A DNA stretch of 64,000 nucleotides from Hydractinia symbiolongicarpus (Eukaryota > Cnidaria > Hydrozoa > Anthoathecata > Hydractiniidae). The stretch is taken from contig NC_079877.1 of NCBI RefSeq assembly GCF_029227915.1, positions 1,736,001 to 1,800,000 of the forward strand. The letters run 5' to 3'. Below are positions 1-11,949 of this stretch, piece after piece; position 1 is the stretch's first letter; each line of letters begins with the position of its first letter. Both the position numbers and the translations under genes were made by a program. The notes beneath the pieces were generated by a model that worked only from the letters and a program-made list of their open reading frames with translations, was not told the origin of the DNA and searched no databases.

Positions 1-30
1 AAAATTAAGATAAGTAAGTCTTTTTTTACT
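1..30. repeat. Partial monomer at the left edge
   Basis: These bases are the A/T-rich tail of a monomer (AAATTAAGATAAGTAAGTC, then a T-run and ACT), directly before the first full monomer start at 31. The array therefore continues leftwards beyond the window. Confidence 0.9.
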
Positions 31-526
31 GTGGGACCAATCCTTGCCGTTATCGCGCGCTGAAGAAATAGAGACAGTTTCAAAAACCACATTTCATTGA
101 CTTTCTAACGGTGTCAATCTGTTTGAGTTACAACAGTTGCGTCACATATTCGTACCAAAATGTATTTAGTGGTTTTCTTCGGATATTACTTTTACTTACA
201 GTTTCTAAAACCAAATTTCATTGATTTTCTAACGCTGTCAATCTGTTTGAGTTACAACGTTTGCGTCACACATTCGTGCCAACATGTATTTAGTGATTTT
301 TTTACGATATTACTAAGTTGTATCGCTTTCAACAGTGAAACGATTGACTGTGGAACTTAATTGAACTAACTTTGGACTTTGACCTCATAAGTGTGATAAA
401 TGAGACAATTGGACTCCAAGAAAGAACATTCTTCTTAATTTGACGTGATTGCCGGAACTCAGCAATTACACTGGACCCTGTGGTAGCGATTCATTAAAAA
501 ATTTAAATAAATAAGTCATTCTTACT
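31..526. repeat. Extended monomer (496 bp) with 124-bp internal duplication
   Basis: After GATATTAC at 182 the sequence does not continue to TAAGTTG. It reads TTTTACTTA and then repeats the monomer from CAGTTTCTAAAACC through a second GATATTAC at 306, exactly 124 bp later. The added block carries CTAAAACC-AAATTTC, closer to the type 9 group than to the host monomer (CAAAAACC-ACATTTC). This suggests out-of-register recombination between different monomers rather than simple slippage. Nine bases at the junction do not match the parental sequence. The insertion creates a 66-codon open frame (160-360) that I regard as accidental. Confidence 0.88.
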
Positions 527-3500
527 GTGGGACCAATCCTAGCCGTTAGCACGCGCTGAAGATATTGAGACAGTTTCAAAAACCCATTTCATTGACTTTC
601 TAACGGTGTCAATCCGTTTGAGTTACAACGGTTGCGACACACATTCGTACCAACATGTATTTAGCGATATTATTCCGATATTACTAAGTTGTATCGCTTT
701 CAACAGTGAAACGATTGACTGTGGGACTTAATTGAACTAACTTTGGACTGTGACCTCATAAGTGTGATAAATGAGACAATTGGACTCCAAGAAAGAACGT
801 TCTTCTTAATTTGACATGTTTGCCGGAATTCAGCGATTACACTGGACCCTGTGGTAGCGATTCATTTAAAAATTTAGATAAATAAGTCGTTTTTACTGTG
901 GGACCAATCCTAGCCGTTAGCGCGCGCTGAAGATATAGAGACAGTTTCAAAAACTTCATTTCATTGTCTTTCTAACGGTGTCAATCCGTTTGAGTTACAA
1001 CGGTTGCGTCACACATTCGTACCAACATGTATTTAGGGATTTTTTTCCGATATTACTAAGTTGTATCGCTTTTAACAGTGAAACGATTGACCGTGGGAAT
1101 TAATTTAACTGATTCTGGACTGTGACCTTATAAAAGTGATTAATGCGCCAATTGGTCTCCAAGGAATAACATTCTTCTTAATTTGATATGATTGCAGGAA
1201 TTTAGCGGTTACATTAGGCTCTGCGGTAGCGCTTTATTTAAAAATTTGGATAAATAAGATTTTCCTACTGTGGGACCAATCCTGGCAGTTAGCACGCGCT
1301 GAAGAAAAAAAGACATTCTCAAAAACTACATTTCATTGATTTCTTGGCGGTATAATTCCGTTTGAGTTACAACGGTTGCGTCACATATTCGTACCAACTT
1401 GTGTTTAGCGAAAGTATTCGGATATTACTAGGTTGCATCGCTTTTAACTGTGAAACGTTTGACTGTGCGACTTAATTGAACTGATTTTGGACTTTGACCT
1501 TATAAATGTTATAAGTGAGACAATTGGACTCCAAGAAATAACATTCTTCTTAATTTGACATGATTGCTGGAACTCAGCGATTACACTGGGCGCTGTGGTA
1601 GCGCTTTATTTAAAAATTAAGATAAATAAGTCTTTTTTTACTATGGGACCAATCCTAGCCGTTATCGCGCGCTGAAGAAATAGAGACAGTTTCAAAAACC
1701 ACATTTCATTGACTTTCTAACGGTGTCAATCCGTTTGACTTACAACAGTTGCGTCACATATTCGTACCAAAATGTATTTAGTGATTTTCTTCGGATATTA
1801 CTAAGTTGTATCGCTTTTAACAGTTAAACGATTGACCGTGGGACTTAATTGAACTGATTTTGGACTTTGACCTTATAAATGTTATAAGTGAGACATATGG
1901 ACTCCAAGAAATAACATTCTTCTTAATTTGACATGATTGCTGGAATTCAGCGATTACATTAGGCTCTGTGGTAGCGCTTTGTTTAAAAGTTAAGATAAAT
2001 AAGTCATTTTTTACTGTGGGACCAATCCTAGCCGTTAGTTCGCGCTAAAGAAATAGAGACAGCTTCAAAAAGTACATTTCATTGACTTTCTAACGGTGTC
2101 AATCCGTTTCAGTTACAACGGTTGCGTCACATATTCGTACCAACATGTATTTAGTGATTTTTTTCCGATATTACTAAGTTGTATCGCTTTTAACAGTGAA
2201 ACGATTGACAGTGGGAATTAATTCAGCTGATTCTGGACTGTGACCTTATAAATGTGATTAATGCGCCAATTGATCTCTAAGGAATAACATTCTTCTTAAT
2301 TTGATATGATTCCTAGGATTCAACGGTTACATTACGGTCTGCGGTAGCGCTTTATTTGAAAATTTAGATAAATAAGATTTTCCTACTGTGGGACCAATCC
2401 TGGCCGTTAGCACGCGCTGAAGAAATAAAGACATTCTCAAAAACTACATTTCATTGATTTCTTGGCGGTATAATTCCGTTTGAGTTACAACGGTTGCGTC
2501 ACATATTCGTACCAACATGTATTTAGCGAAAGTATTCGGATATTACTAGATTGCATCGCTTTTAACTGTGAAACGTTTGACTGTGCGACTTAATTGAACT
2601 GATTTTGGACTTTGACCTTTTAAATGTTATAAGTGAGACAATTGGACTCCAAGAAATAACATTCTTCTTAATTTGACATGATTGCTGGAACTCAGCGATT
2701 ACACTGGGCGCTGTGGTAGTGCTTTATTTAAAAATTAAGATAAATAAGTCTTTTTTTACTTTGGGACCAATCCTAGCCGTTAGTTCGCGCTGAAGAAATA
2801 GAGACAGCTTCAAAAAGTACATTTCATTGACTTTCTAACGGTGTCAATCCGTTTGAAATACAACGGTTGGTTCACATATTCGTACCAACATGTATTTAGC
2901 GAAAGTATTCGAATATTACTAGGTTACATCGCTTCTAACAGTGAAACGATTGACTGTGGGACTTAATTGAACTAACTTTGGACTGTGACCTCATAAGTGT
3001 GATAAATGAGACAATTGGACTCCAAGAAAAAACATTCTTCTTAATTTGACATGATTGCCGTAACTCAGCGATTACACTGGACCCAGTGGTAGCGATTCAT
3101 TTAATAATTTAGATAAATAAGTCATTTTTTACTGTGGAACCAATCCTAGCCGTTATCGCGCGCTGAAGAAATAGAGACAGGTTCTTAAAACAAAATTTCA
3201 TTGATTTTCTAACGGAGTCAATCCGTTTGAGTTACAACGGTTGCGTCACATATTCGTACCAACATGTATTTAGTGGTTTTTTTCCGATATTACTAAGTTG
3301 TACCGCTTTCAACAGTGAAACGATTGACTGTGGGACTTAATTGAGCTGATTTTGGACTTTGACCTCATATTTGTGATAAATGAGTCATTTTGACTACAGG
3401 AAATGATATTCTTCTTAATTTGACATGATTGCTGGAACTCAGCGATTACACTGGGCAGTGTGGTAGCGCTTTGTTTAAAAGTTAAGATAAATAAGTCATT

Positions 3501-3880
3501 TATTACTGTGGAAACAATCCTAGCCGTTATCGCGCGCTGAAGAAGTAGAGACAGTTTCAAAAACTACATTTCATTGATTTTCTAACGGTGTCAATCCGTT
3601 TGAGTTACAATGGTTGCGTCACATATTCGTACCAACATATATTTAGTGATTTCCTTCCGATATTACTAAGTTGTATCGCTTTTAACAGTTAAACGATTGA
3701 CCGTGGGACTTAATTGAACTGATTTTGGACTTTGACCTTATAAATGTTATAAGTGAGACAATTGGACTCCAAGAAATAACATTCTTCTTAATTTGACATG
3801 ATTGCTGGAACTCAGCGATTACACTGGGCGCTGTGGTAGCGCTTTATTTAAAAATTAAGATAAATAAGTCTTTTTTTACT
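31..3880. repeat. HOR family 1, copy 1: ten monomers, 3850 bp
   Basis: Monomer starts are 31, 527, 898, 1270, 1643, 2016, 2388, 2761, 3134 and 3508. The first monomer is 496 bp because of a 124-bp internal insertion; the others are 371-374 bp. The monomers are distinguishable types: TCCTTGCCG (1), GATATTGAGAC (2), TTTAGGGATTT (3), AAAAAAAGACATTCTC with GGCGGTATAATTCC (4), ACTATGGGACC (5), CGCGCTAAAG with GTTTCAGTTAC (6), AATAAAGACATTCTC (7), TTTGGGACC with CAACGGTTGGTTC (8), GTGGAACC with GGTTCTTAAAA (9) and GTGGAAAC (10). The same order returns in the following copies, so this is a true higher-order repeat. It is the only complete 10-type copy of family 1 in the window. Confidence 0.9.
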
Positions 3881-4376
3881 GTGGGACCAATCCTTGCCGT
3901 TATCGCGCGCTGAAGAAATAGAGACAGTTTCAAAAACCACATTTCATTGACTTTCTAACGGTGTCAATCTGTTTGAGTTACAACAGTTGCGTCACATATT
4001 CGTACCAAAATGTATTTAGTGATTTTCTTCGGATATTACTTTTACTTACAGTTTCTAAAACCAAATTTCATTGATTTTCTAACGCTGTCAATCTGTTTGA
4101 GTTAGAACGGTTGCGTCACACATTCGTGCCAACATGTATTTAGTGATTTTTTTACGATATTACTAAGTTGTATCGCTTTCAACAGTGAAACGATTGACTG
4201 TGGGACTTAATTGAACTAACTTTGGACTTTGACCTCATAAGTGTGATAAATGAGACAATTGGACTCCAAGAAAGAACATTCTTCTTAATTTGACGTGATT
4301 GCCGGAACTCAGCAATTACACTGGACCCTGTGGTAGCGATTCATTAAAAAATTGAAATAAATAAGTCATTTTTACT
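3881..4376. repeat. Extended monomer (496 bp), HOR 1 copy 2
   Basis: The same 124-bp insertion and the same TTTTACTTA junction as in the monomer at 31, inherited with the HOR unit. A few substitutions distinguish it, such as GAGTTAGAACGG. Confidence 0.88.
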
Positions 4377-7357
4377 GTGGTACCAATCCTAGCCGTTAGC
4401 ACGCGCTGAAGATATTGAGACAGTTTCAAAAACCCCATTTCATTGACTTTCTAACGGTGTCAATCCGTTTGAGTTACCACGGTTGCGACACACATTCGTA
4501 CCAACATGTATTTAGCGATATTTTTCCGATATTACTAAGTTGTATCGCTTTCAACAGTGAAACGATTGACTGTGGGACTTAATTGAAATAACTTTGGACT
4601 GTGACCTCATAAGTGTGATAAATGAGGCAATTGGACTCCAAGAAAGAACGTTCTTCTTAATTTGACATGTTTGCCGGAACTCAGCGATTACACTGGACCC
4701 TGTGGTAGCAATTCATTTAAAAATTTAGATAAATAAGTCGTTTTTACTGTGGGACCAATCCTAGCCGTTAGCGCGCGCTGAACATATAGAGACAGTTTCA
4801 AAAACTTCATTTCATTGTCTTTCTAACGGTGTCAATCCGTTTGAGTTACAACGGTTGCGTCACACATTCGTACCAACATGTATTTAGGGATTTTTTTCCG
4901 ATATTACTAAGTTGTATCGCTTTTAACAGTGAAACGATTGACCGTGGGAATTAATTTAACTGATTCTGGACTGTGACCTTATAAAAGTGATTAATGCGCC
5001 AATTGGTCTCCAAGGAATAACATTCTTCTTAATTTGATATGATTGCAGGAATTTAGCGGTTACATTAGGCTCTGCGGTAGCGCTTTATTTAAAATTTGGA
5101 TAAATAAGATTTTCCTACTGTGGGACCAATCCTGGCGGTTAGCACGCGCTGAAGAAAAAAAGACATTCTCAAAAACTACATTTCATTGATTTCTTGGCGG
5201 TATAATTCCGTTTGAGTTACAATGGTTGCGTCACATATTCGTACCAACATGTGTTTAGCGAAAGTATTCGGATATTACTAGGTTGCATCGCTTTTAACTG
5301 TGAAACGTTTGACTGTGCGACTTAATTGAACTGATTTTGGACTTTGACCTTATAAATGTTATAAGTGAGACAATTGGACTCCAAGAAATAACATTCTTCT
5401 TAATTTGACATGATTGCTGGAACTCAGCGATTACACTGGGCGCTGTGGTAGCGCTTTATTTAAAAATTAAGATAAATAAGTCTTTTTTTACTATGGGACC
5501 AATCCTAGCCGTTATCGCGCGCTGAAGAAATAGAGACAGTTTCAAAAGCCACATTTCATTGACTTTCTAACGGTGTCAATCCGTTTGACTTACAACAGTT
5601 GCGTCACATATTCGTACCAAAATGTATTTAGTGATTTTCTTCGGATATTACTAAGTTGTATCGCTTTTAACAGTTAAACGATTGACCGTGGGACTTAATT
5701 GAACTGATTTTGGACTTTGACCTTATAAATGTTATAAGTCAGACATATGGACTCCAAGAAATAACATTCTTCTTAATTTGACATGATTGCTGGAATTCAG
5801 CGATTACATTACGCTCTGTGGTAGCGCTTTGTTTAAAAGTTAAGATAAATAAGTCATTTTTTACTGTGGGACCAATCCTAGCCGTTAGTTTGCGCTAAAG
5901 AAATAGAGACAGCTTCAAAAAGTACATTTCATTGACTTTCTAACGGTGTCAATCCGTTTCAGTTACAACGGTTGCGTCACATATTCGTACCAACATGTAT
6001 TTAGTGATTTTTTTCCGATATTACTAAGTTGTATCGCTTTCAACAGTGAAACGATTGACAGTGGGAATTAATTCAGCTGATTCTGGACTGTGACCTTATA
6101 AATGTGATTAATGCGCCAATTGATCTCCAAGGAATAACATTCTTCTTAATTTGATATGATTCCTAGGATTCAGCGGTTACATTACGGTCTGCGGTAGCGC
6201 TTTATTTGAAAATTTAGATAAATAAGATTTTCCTACTGTGGGACCAATCCTGGCCGTTAGCACGCGCTGAAGAAATAAAGACATTCTCAAAAACTACATT
6301 TCATTGATTTCTTGGCGGTATAATTCCGTTTGAGTTACAACGGTTGCGTCACATATTCGTACCAACATGTATTTAGCGAAAGTATTCGGATATTACTAGA
6401 TTGCATCGCTTTTAACTGTGAAACGTTTGACTGTGCGACTTAATTGAACTGATTTTGGACTTTGACCTTTTAAATGTTATAAGTGAGACAATTGGACTCC
6501 AAGAAATAACATTCTTCTTAATTTGACATGATTGCTGGAACTCAGCGATTACACTGGGCGCTGTGGTAGTGCTTTATTTAAAAATTAAGATAAATAAGTC
6601 TTTTTTTACTTTGGGACCAATCCTAGCCGTTAGTTCGCGCTGAAGAAATAGAAACAGCTTCAAAAAGTACATTTCATTGACTTTCTAACGGTGTCAATCC
6701 GTTTGAAATACAACGGTTGGTTCACATATTCGTACCAACATGTATTTAGCGAAAGTATTCGAATATTACTAGGTTACATCGCATCTAACAGTGAAACGAT
6801 TGACTGTGGGACTTAATTGAACTAACTTTGGACTGTGACTTCATAAGTGTGATAAATGAGACAATTGGACTCCAAGAAAAAACATTCTTCTTAATTTGAC
6901 ATGATTGCCGTAACTCAGCGATTACACTGGACCCAGTGGTAGCGATTCATTTAATAATTTAGATAAATAAGTCATTTTTTACTGTGGAACCAATCCTAGC
7001 CGTTATCGCGCGCTGAAGAAATAGAGACAGGTTCTTAAAACTAAATTTCATTGATTTTCTAACGGAGTCAATCCGTTTGAGTTACAACGGTTGCGTCACA
7101 TATTCGTACCAACATATATTTAGTGATTTCTTTCCGATATTACTAAGTTGTATCGCTTTTAACAGTTAAACGATTGACCGTGGGACTTAATTGAACTGAT
7201 TTTGGACTTTGACCTTATAAATGTTATAAGTGAGACAATTGGACTCCAAGAAATAACATTCTTCTCAATTTGACATGATTGCTGGAACTCAGCGATTACA
7301 CTGGGCGCTGTGGTAGCGCTTTATTTAAAAATTAAGATAAATAAGTCTTTTTTTACT
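3881..7357. repeat. HOR family 1, copy 2: nine monomers, 3477 bp
   Basis: Monomer starts are 3881, 4377, 4749, 5120, 5493, 5866, 6238, 6611 and 6984. The types run 1 to 8 as in copy 1 with only scattered substitutions. The ninth monomer (6984-7357) is a hybrid: its first part matches type 9 (GTGGAACC, GGTTCTTAAAA, CGGAGTCAATCC) and its remainder matches type 10 (ACATATATTTAGTGATTTC, ACAGTTAAACG, ATGTTATAAGTGAGAC). The 373-bp shortfall from copy 1 is therefore one exact monomer-length deletion by in-register unequal crossover, placed between about 7040 and 7120. Confidence 0.9.
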
Positions 7358-7853
7358 GTGGGACCAATCCTTGCCGTTATCGCGCGCTGAAGAAATAGAG
7401 ACAGTTTCAAAAACCACATTTCATTGACTTTCTAACGGTGTCAATCTGTTTGAGTTACAACAGTTGCGTCACATATTCGTACCAAAATGTATTTAGTGAT
7501 TTTCTTCGGATATTACTTTTACTTACAGTTTCTAAAACCAAATTTCATTGATTTTCTAACGCTGTCAATCTGTTTGAGTTACAACGGTTGCGTCACACAT
7601 TCGTGCCAACATGTATTTAGTGATTTTTTTACGATATTACTAAGTTGTATCGCTTTCAACAGTGAAACGATTGACTGTGGGACTTAATTGAACTAACTTT
7701 GGACTTTGACCTCATAAGTGTGATAAATGAGACAATTGGACTCCAAGAAAGAACATTCTTCTTAATTTGACGTGATTGCCGGAACTCAGCAATTTCACTG
7801 GACCCTGTGGTAGCGATTCATTAAAAAATTTAAATAAATAAGTCATTTTTACT
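7358..7853. repeat. Extended monomer (496 bp), HOR 1 copy 3
   Basis: Third inherited copy of the 124-bp insertion with the same junction. Confidence 0.88.
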
Positions 7854-10459
7854 GTGGGACTAATCCTAGCCGTTAGCACGCGCTGAAGATATTGAGACAG
7901 TTTCAAAAACCCCATTTCATTGACTTTCTAACGGTGTCAATCCGTTTGAGTTACAACGGTTGCGACACACATTCGTACCAACATGTATTTAGCGATATTT
8001 TTCCGATATTACTAAGTTGTATCGCTTTCAACAGTGAAACGATTGACTGTGGGACTTAATTGAACTAACTTTGGACTGTGACCTCATAAGTGTGATAAAT
8101 GAGACAATTGGACTCCAAGAAAGAATGTTCTTCTTAATTTGACATGTTTGCCGGAACTCAGCGATTACACTGGACCCTGTGGTAGCGATTCATTTAAAAA
8201 TTTAGATAAATAAGTCGTTTTTACTGTGGGACCAATCCTAGCCGTTAGCGCGCGCTGAAGATATAGAGACAGTTTCAAAAACTTCATTTCATTGTCTTTC
8301 TAACGGTGTCAATCCGTTTGAGTTACAACGGTTGCGTCACACATTCGTACCAACATGTATTTAGGGATTTTTTTCCGATATTACTAAGTTGTATCGCTTT
8401 TAACAGTGAAACGATTGACCGTGGGATTAATTTAACTGATTCTGGACTGTGACCTTATAAAAGTGATTAATGCGCCAATTGGTCTCCAAGGAATAACATT
8501 CTTCTTAATTTGATATGATTGCAGGAATTTAGCGGTTACATTAGGCTCTGCGGTAGCGCTTTATTTAAAAATTTGGATAAATAAGATTTTCCTACTGTGG
8601 GACCAATCCTGGCCGTTAGCACGCGCTGAAGAAAAAAAGACATTCTCAAAAACTACATTTCATTGATTTCTTGGCGGTATAATTCCGTTTGAGTTACAAC
8701 GGTTGCGTCACATATTCGTACCAACATGTGTTTAGCGAAAGTATTCGGATATTACTAGGTTGCATCGCTTTTAACTGTGAAACGTTTGACTGTGCGACTT
8801 AATTGAACTGATTTTGGACTTTGACCTTATAAATGTTATAAGTGAGACAATTGGACTCCAAGAAATAACATTCTTCTTAATTTGACATGATTGCTGGAAC
8901 TCAGCGATTACACTGGGCGCTGTGGTAGCGCTTTATTTAAAAATTAAGATAAATAAGTCTTTTTTTACTATGGGACCAATCCTAGCCGCTATCGCGCGCT
9001 GAAGAAATAGAGACAGTTTCAAAAACCACATTTCATTGACTTTCTAACGGTGTCAATCCGTTTGACTTACAACAGTTGCGTCACATATTCGTACCAAAAT
9101 GTATTTAGTGATTTTCTTCGGATATTACTAAGTTGTATCGCTTTTAACAGTTAAACGATTGACCGTGGGACTTAATTGAACTGATTTTGGACTTTGACCT
9201 TATAAATGTTATAAGTGAGACATATGGACTCCAAGAAATAACATTCTTCTTAATTTGACATGATTGCTGGAATTCAGCGATTACATTAGGCTCTGTGGTA
9301 GCGCTTTGTTTAAAAGTTAAGATAAATAAGTCATTTTTTAGTGTGGGACCAATCCTAGCCGTTAGTTCGCGCTAAAGAAATAGAGACAGCTTCAAAAAGT
9401 ACATTTCATTGACTTTCTAACGGTGTCAATCCGTTTCAGTTACAACGGTTGCGTCACATATTCGTACCAACATGTATTTAGTGATTTTTTTCCGATATTA
9501 CTAAGTTGTATCGCTTTTAACAGTGAAACGATTGACAGTGGGAATTAATTCAGCTGATTCTGGACTGTGACCTTATAAATGTGATTAATGCGCCAATTGA
9601 TCTCCAAGGAATAACATTCTTCTTAATTTGATATGATTCCTAGGATTCAGCGGTTACATTACGGTCTGCGGTAGCGCTTTATTTGAAAATTTAGATAAAT
9701 AAGATTTTCCTACTGTGGGACCAATCCTGGCCGTTAGCACGCGCTGAAGAAATAAAGACATTCTCAAAAACTACATTTCATTGATTTCTTGGCGGTATAA
9801 TTCCGTTTGAGTTACAACGGTTGCGTCACATATTCGTACCAACATGTATTTAGCGAAAGTATTCGGATATTACTAGATTGCATTGCTTTTAACTGTGAAA
9901 CGTTTGACTGTGCGACTTAATTGAACTGATTTTGGACTTTGACCTTTTAAATCTTATAAGTGAGACAATTGGACTCCAAGAAATAACATTCTTCTTAATT
10001 TGACATGATTGCTGGAACTCAGCGATTACACTGGGCGCTGTGGTAGTGCTATATTTAAAAATTAAGATAAATAAGTCCTTTTTTACTTTGGGACCAATCC
10101 TAGCCGTTAGTTCGCGCTGAAGAAATAGAGACAGCTTCAAAAAGTACATTTCATTGACTTTCTAACGGTGTCAATCCGTTTGAAATACAACGGTTGGTTC
10201 ACATATTCGTACCAACATGTATTTAGCGAAAGTATTCGAATATTACTAGGTTACATCGCTTCTAACAGTGAAACGATTGACTGTGGGACTTAATTGAACT
10301 AACTTTGGACTTTGACCTCATAAGTGTGATAAATGAGACAATTGGACTCCAAGAAAGAACATTCTTCTTAATTTGACGTGATTGCCGGAACTCAGCAATT
10401 ACACTGGACCCTGTGGTAGCGATTCATTAAAAAATTTAAATAAATAAGTCATTTTTACT
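7358..10459. repeat. HOR family 1, copy 3: eight monomers, 3102 bp
   Basis: Starts are 7358, 7854, 8226, 8597, 8970, 9343, 9715 and 10088. Types 1 to 8 are present. The last monomer begins as type 8 (TTTGGGACC, GGTTGGTTC, TTCTAACAG) and ends as type 1 (GACTTTGACCTC, GACGTGATTGCCGG, CAGCAATTAC). Types 9 and 10 and the front of type 1, including its 124-bp insertion, are missing. The crossover falls between about 10262 and 10308. Confidence 0.88.
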
Positions 10460-11949
10460 GTGGTACCAATCCTAGCCGTTAGCACGCGCTGAAGATATTG
10501 AGACAGTTTCAAAAACCCCATTTCATTGACTTTCTAACGGTGTCAATCCGTTTGAGTTACAACGGTTGCGACACACATTCGTACCAACATGTATTTAGCG
10601 ATATTTTTCCGATATTACTAAGTTGTATCGCTTTCAACAGTGAAACGATTGACTGTGGGACTTAATTGAACTAACTTTGGACTGTGACCTCATAAGTGTG
10701 ATAAATGAGACAATTGGACTCCAAGAAAGAACGTTCTTCTTAATTTGACATGTTTGCCGGAACTCAGCGATTACACTGGACCCTGTGGTAGCGATTCATT
10801 TAAAAATTTAGATAAATAAGTCGTTTTTACTGTGGGACCAATCCTAGCCGTTAGCGCGCGCTGAAGATATAGAGACAGTTTCAAAAACTTCATTTCATTG
10901 TCTTTCTAACGGTGTCAATCCGTTTGAGTTACAACGGTTGCGTCACACATTCGTACCAACATGTATTTAGGGATTTTTTTCCGATATTACTAAGTTGTAT
11001 CGCTTTTAACAGTGAAACGATTGACCGTGGGAATTAATTTAACTGATTCTGGACTGTGACCTTATAAAAGTGATTAATGCGCCAATTGGTCTCCAAGGAA
11101 TAACATTCTTCTTAATTTGATATGATTGCAGGAATTTAGCGGTTACATTAGGCTCTGCGGTAGCGCTTTATTTAAAAATTTGGATAAATAAGATTTTCCT
11201 ACTGTGGGACCAATCCTGGCCGTTAGCACGCGCTGAAGAAAAAAAGACATTCTCAAAAACTACATTTCATTGATTTCTTGGCGGTATAATTCCGTTTGAG
11301 TTACAACGGTTGCGTCACATATTCGTACCAACATGTGTTTAGCGAAAGTATTCGGATATTACTAGGTTGCATCGCTTTTAACTGTGAAACGTTTGACTGT
11401 GCGACTTAATTGAACTGATTTTGGACTTTGACCTTATAAACGTTATAAGTGAGACAATTGGACTCCAAGAAATAACATTCTTCTTAATTTGACATGATTG
11501 CTGGAACTCAGCGATTACACTGGGCGCTGTGGTAGCGCTTTATTTAAAAATTAAGATAAATAAGTCTTTTTTTACTATGGGACCAATCCTAGCCGTTATC
11601 GCGCGCTGAAGAAATAGAGACAGTTTCAAAAACCACATTTCATTGACTTTCTAACGGTGTCAATCCGTTTCAGTTACAACGGTTGCGTCACATATTCGTA
11701 CCAACATGTATTTAGTGATTTTCTTCGGATATTACTAAGTTGTATCGCTTTTAACAGTTAAACGATTGACCGTGGGACTTAATTGAACTGATTTTGGACT
11801 TTGACCTTATAAATGTTATAAGTGAGACATATGGACTCCAAGAAATAACATTCTTCTTAATTTGACATGATTGCTGGAATTCAGCGATTACATTAGGCTC
11901 TGTGGTAGCGCTTTGTTTAAAAATTAAGATAAATAAGTCTTTTTTTACT
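10460..11949. repeat. HOR family 1, copy 4 (partial): types 2 to 5
   Basis: Starts are 10460, 10832, 11204 and 11577, matching types 2, 3, 4 and 5 of the earlier copies. The fourth monomer begins as type 5 (ACTATGGGACC), then shows the type 6 word GTTTCAGTTACAACGG near 11668, then returns to type 5-like sequence. It runs directly into type 8 at 11950, so types 6 and 7 are lost. The patchwork within one monomer could be crossover or gene conversion. Confidence 0.8.

Noticed and set aside
160-360. Forward frames of 66 codons at 160, 7487, 12825, 14068 and 15682.
   Set aside because: Each is produced by the 124-bp insertion in an extended monomer. The extended monomer at 3881, which has the insertion, gives no such frame, and no coding constraint is visible.
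3309-3560. Reverse-strand frames of 69-86 codons with the core QRAITARIVSTV and FKQSATT, found here and at 9889, 11751, 13027, 15354, 15851, 44195, 45685, 47546, 49636, 52938, 53726, 54803 and 57454.
   Set aside because: Same reasoning: they cross a monomer boundary at a fixed place and exist only where a few stop codons happen to be absent. Many sister monomers have the stops.
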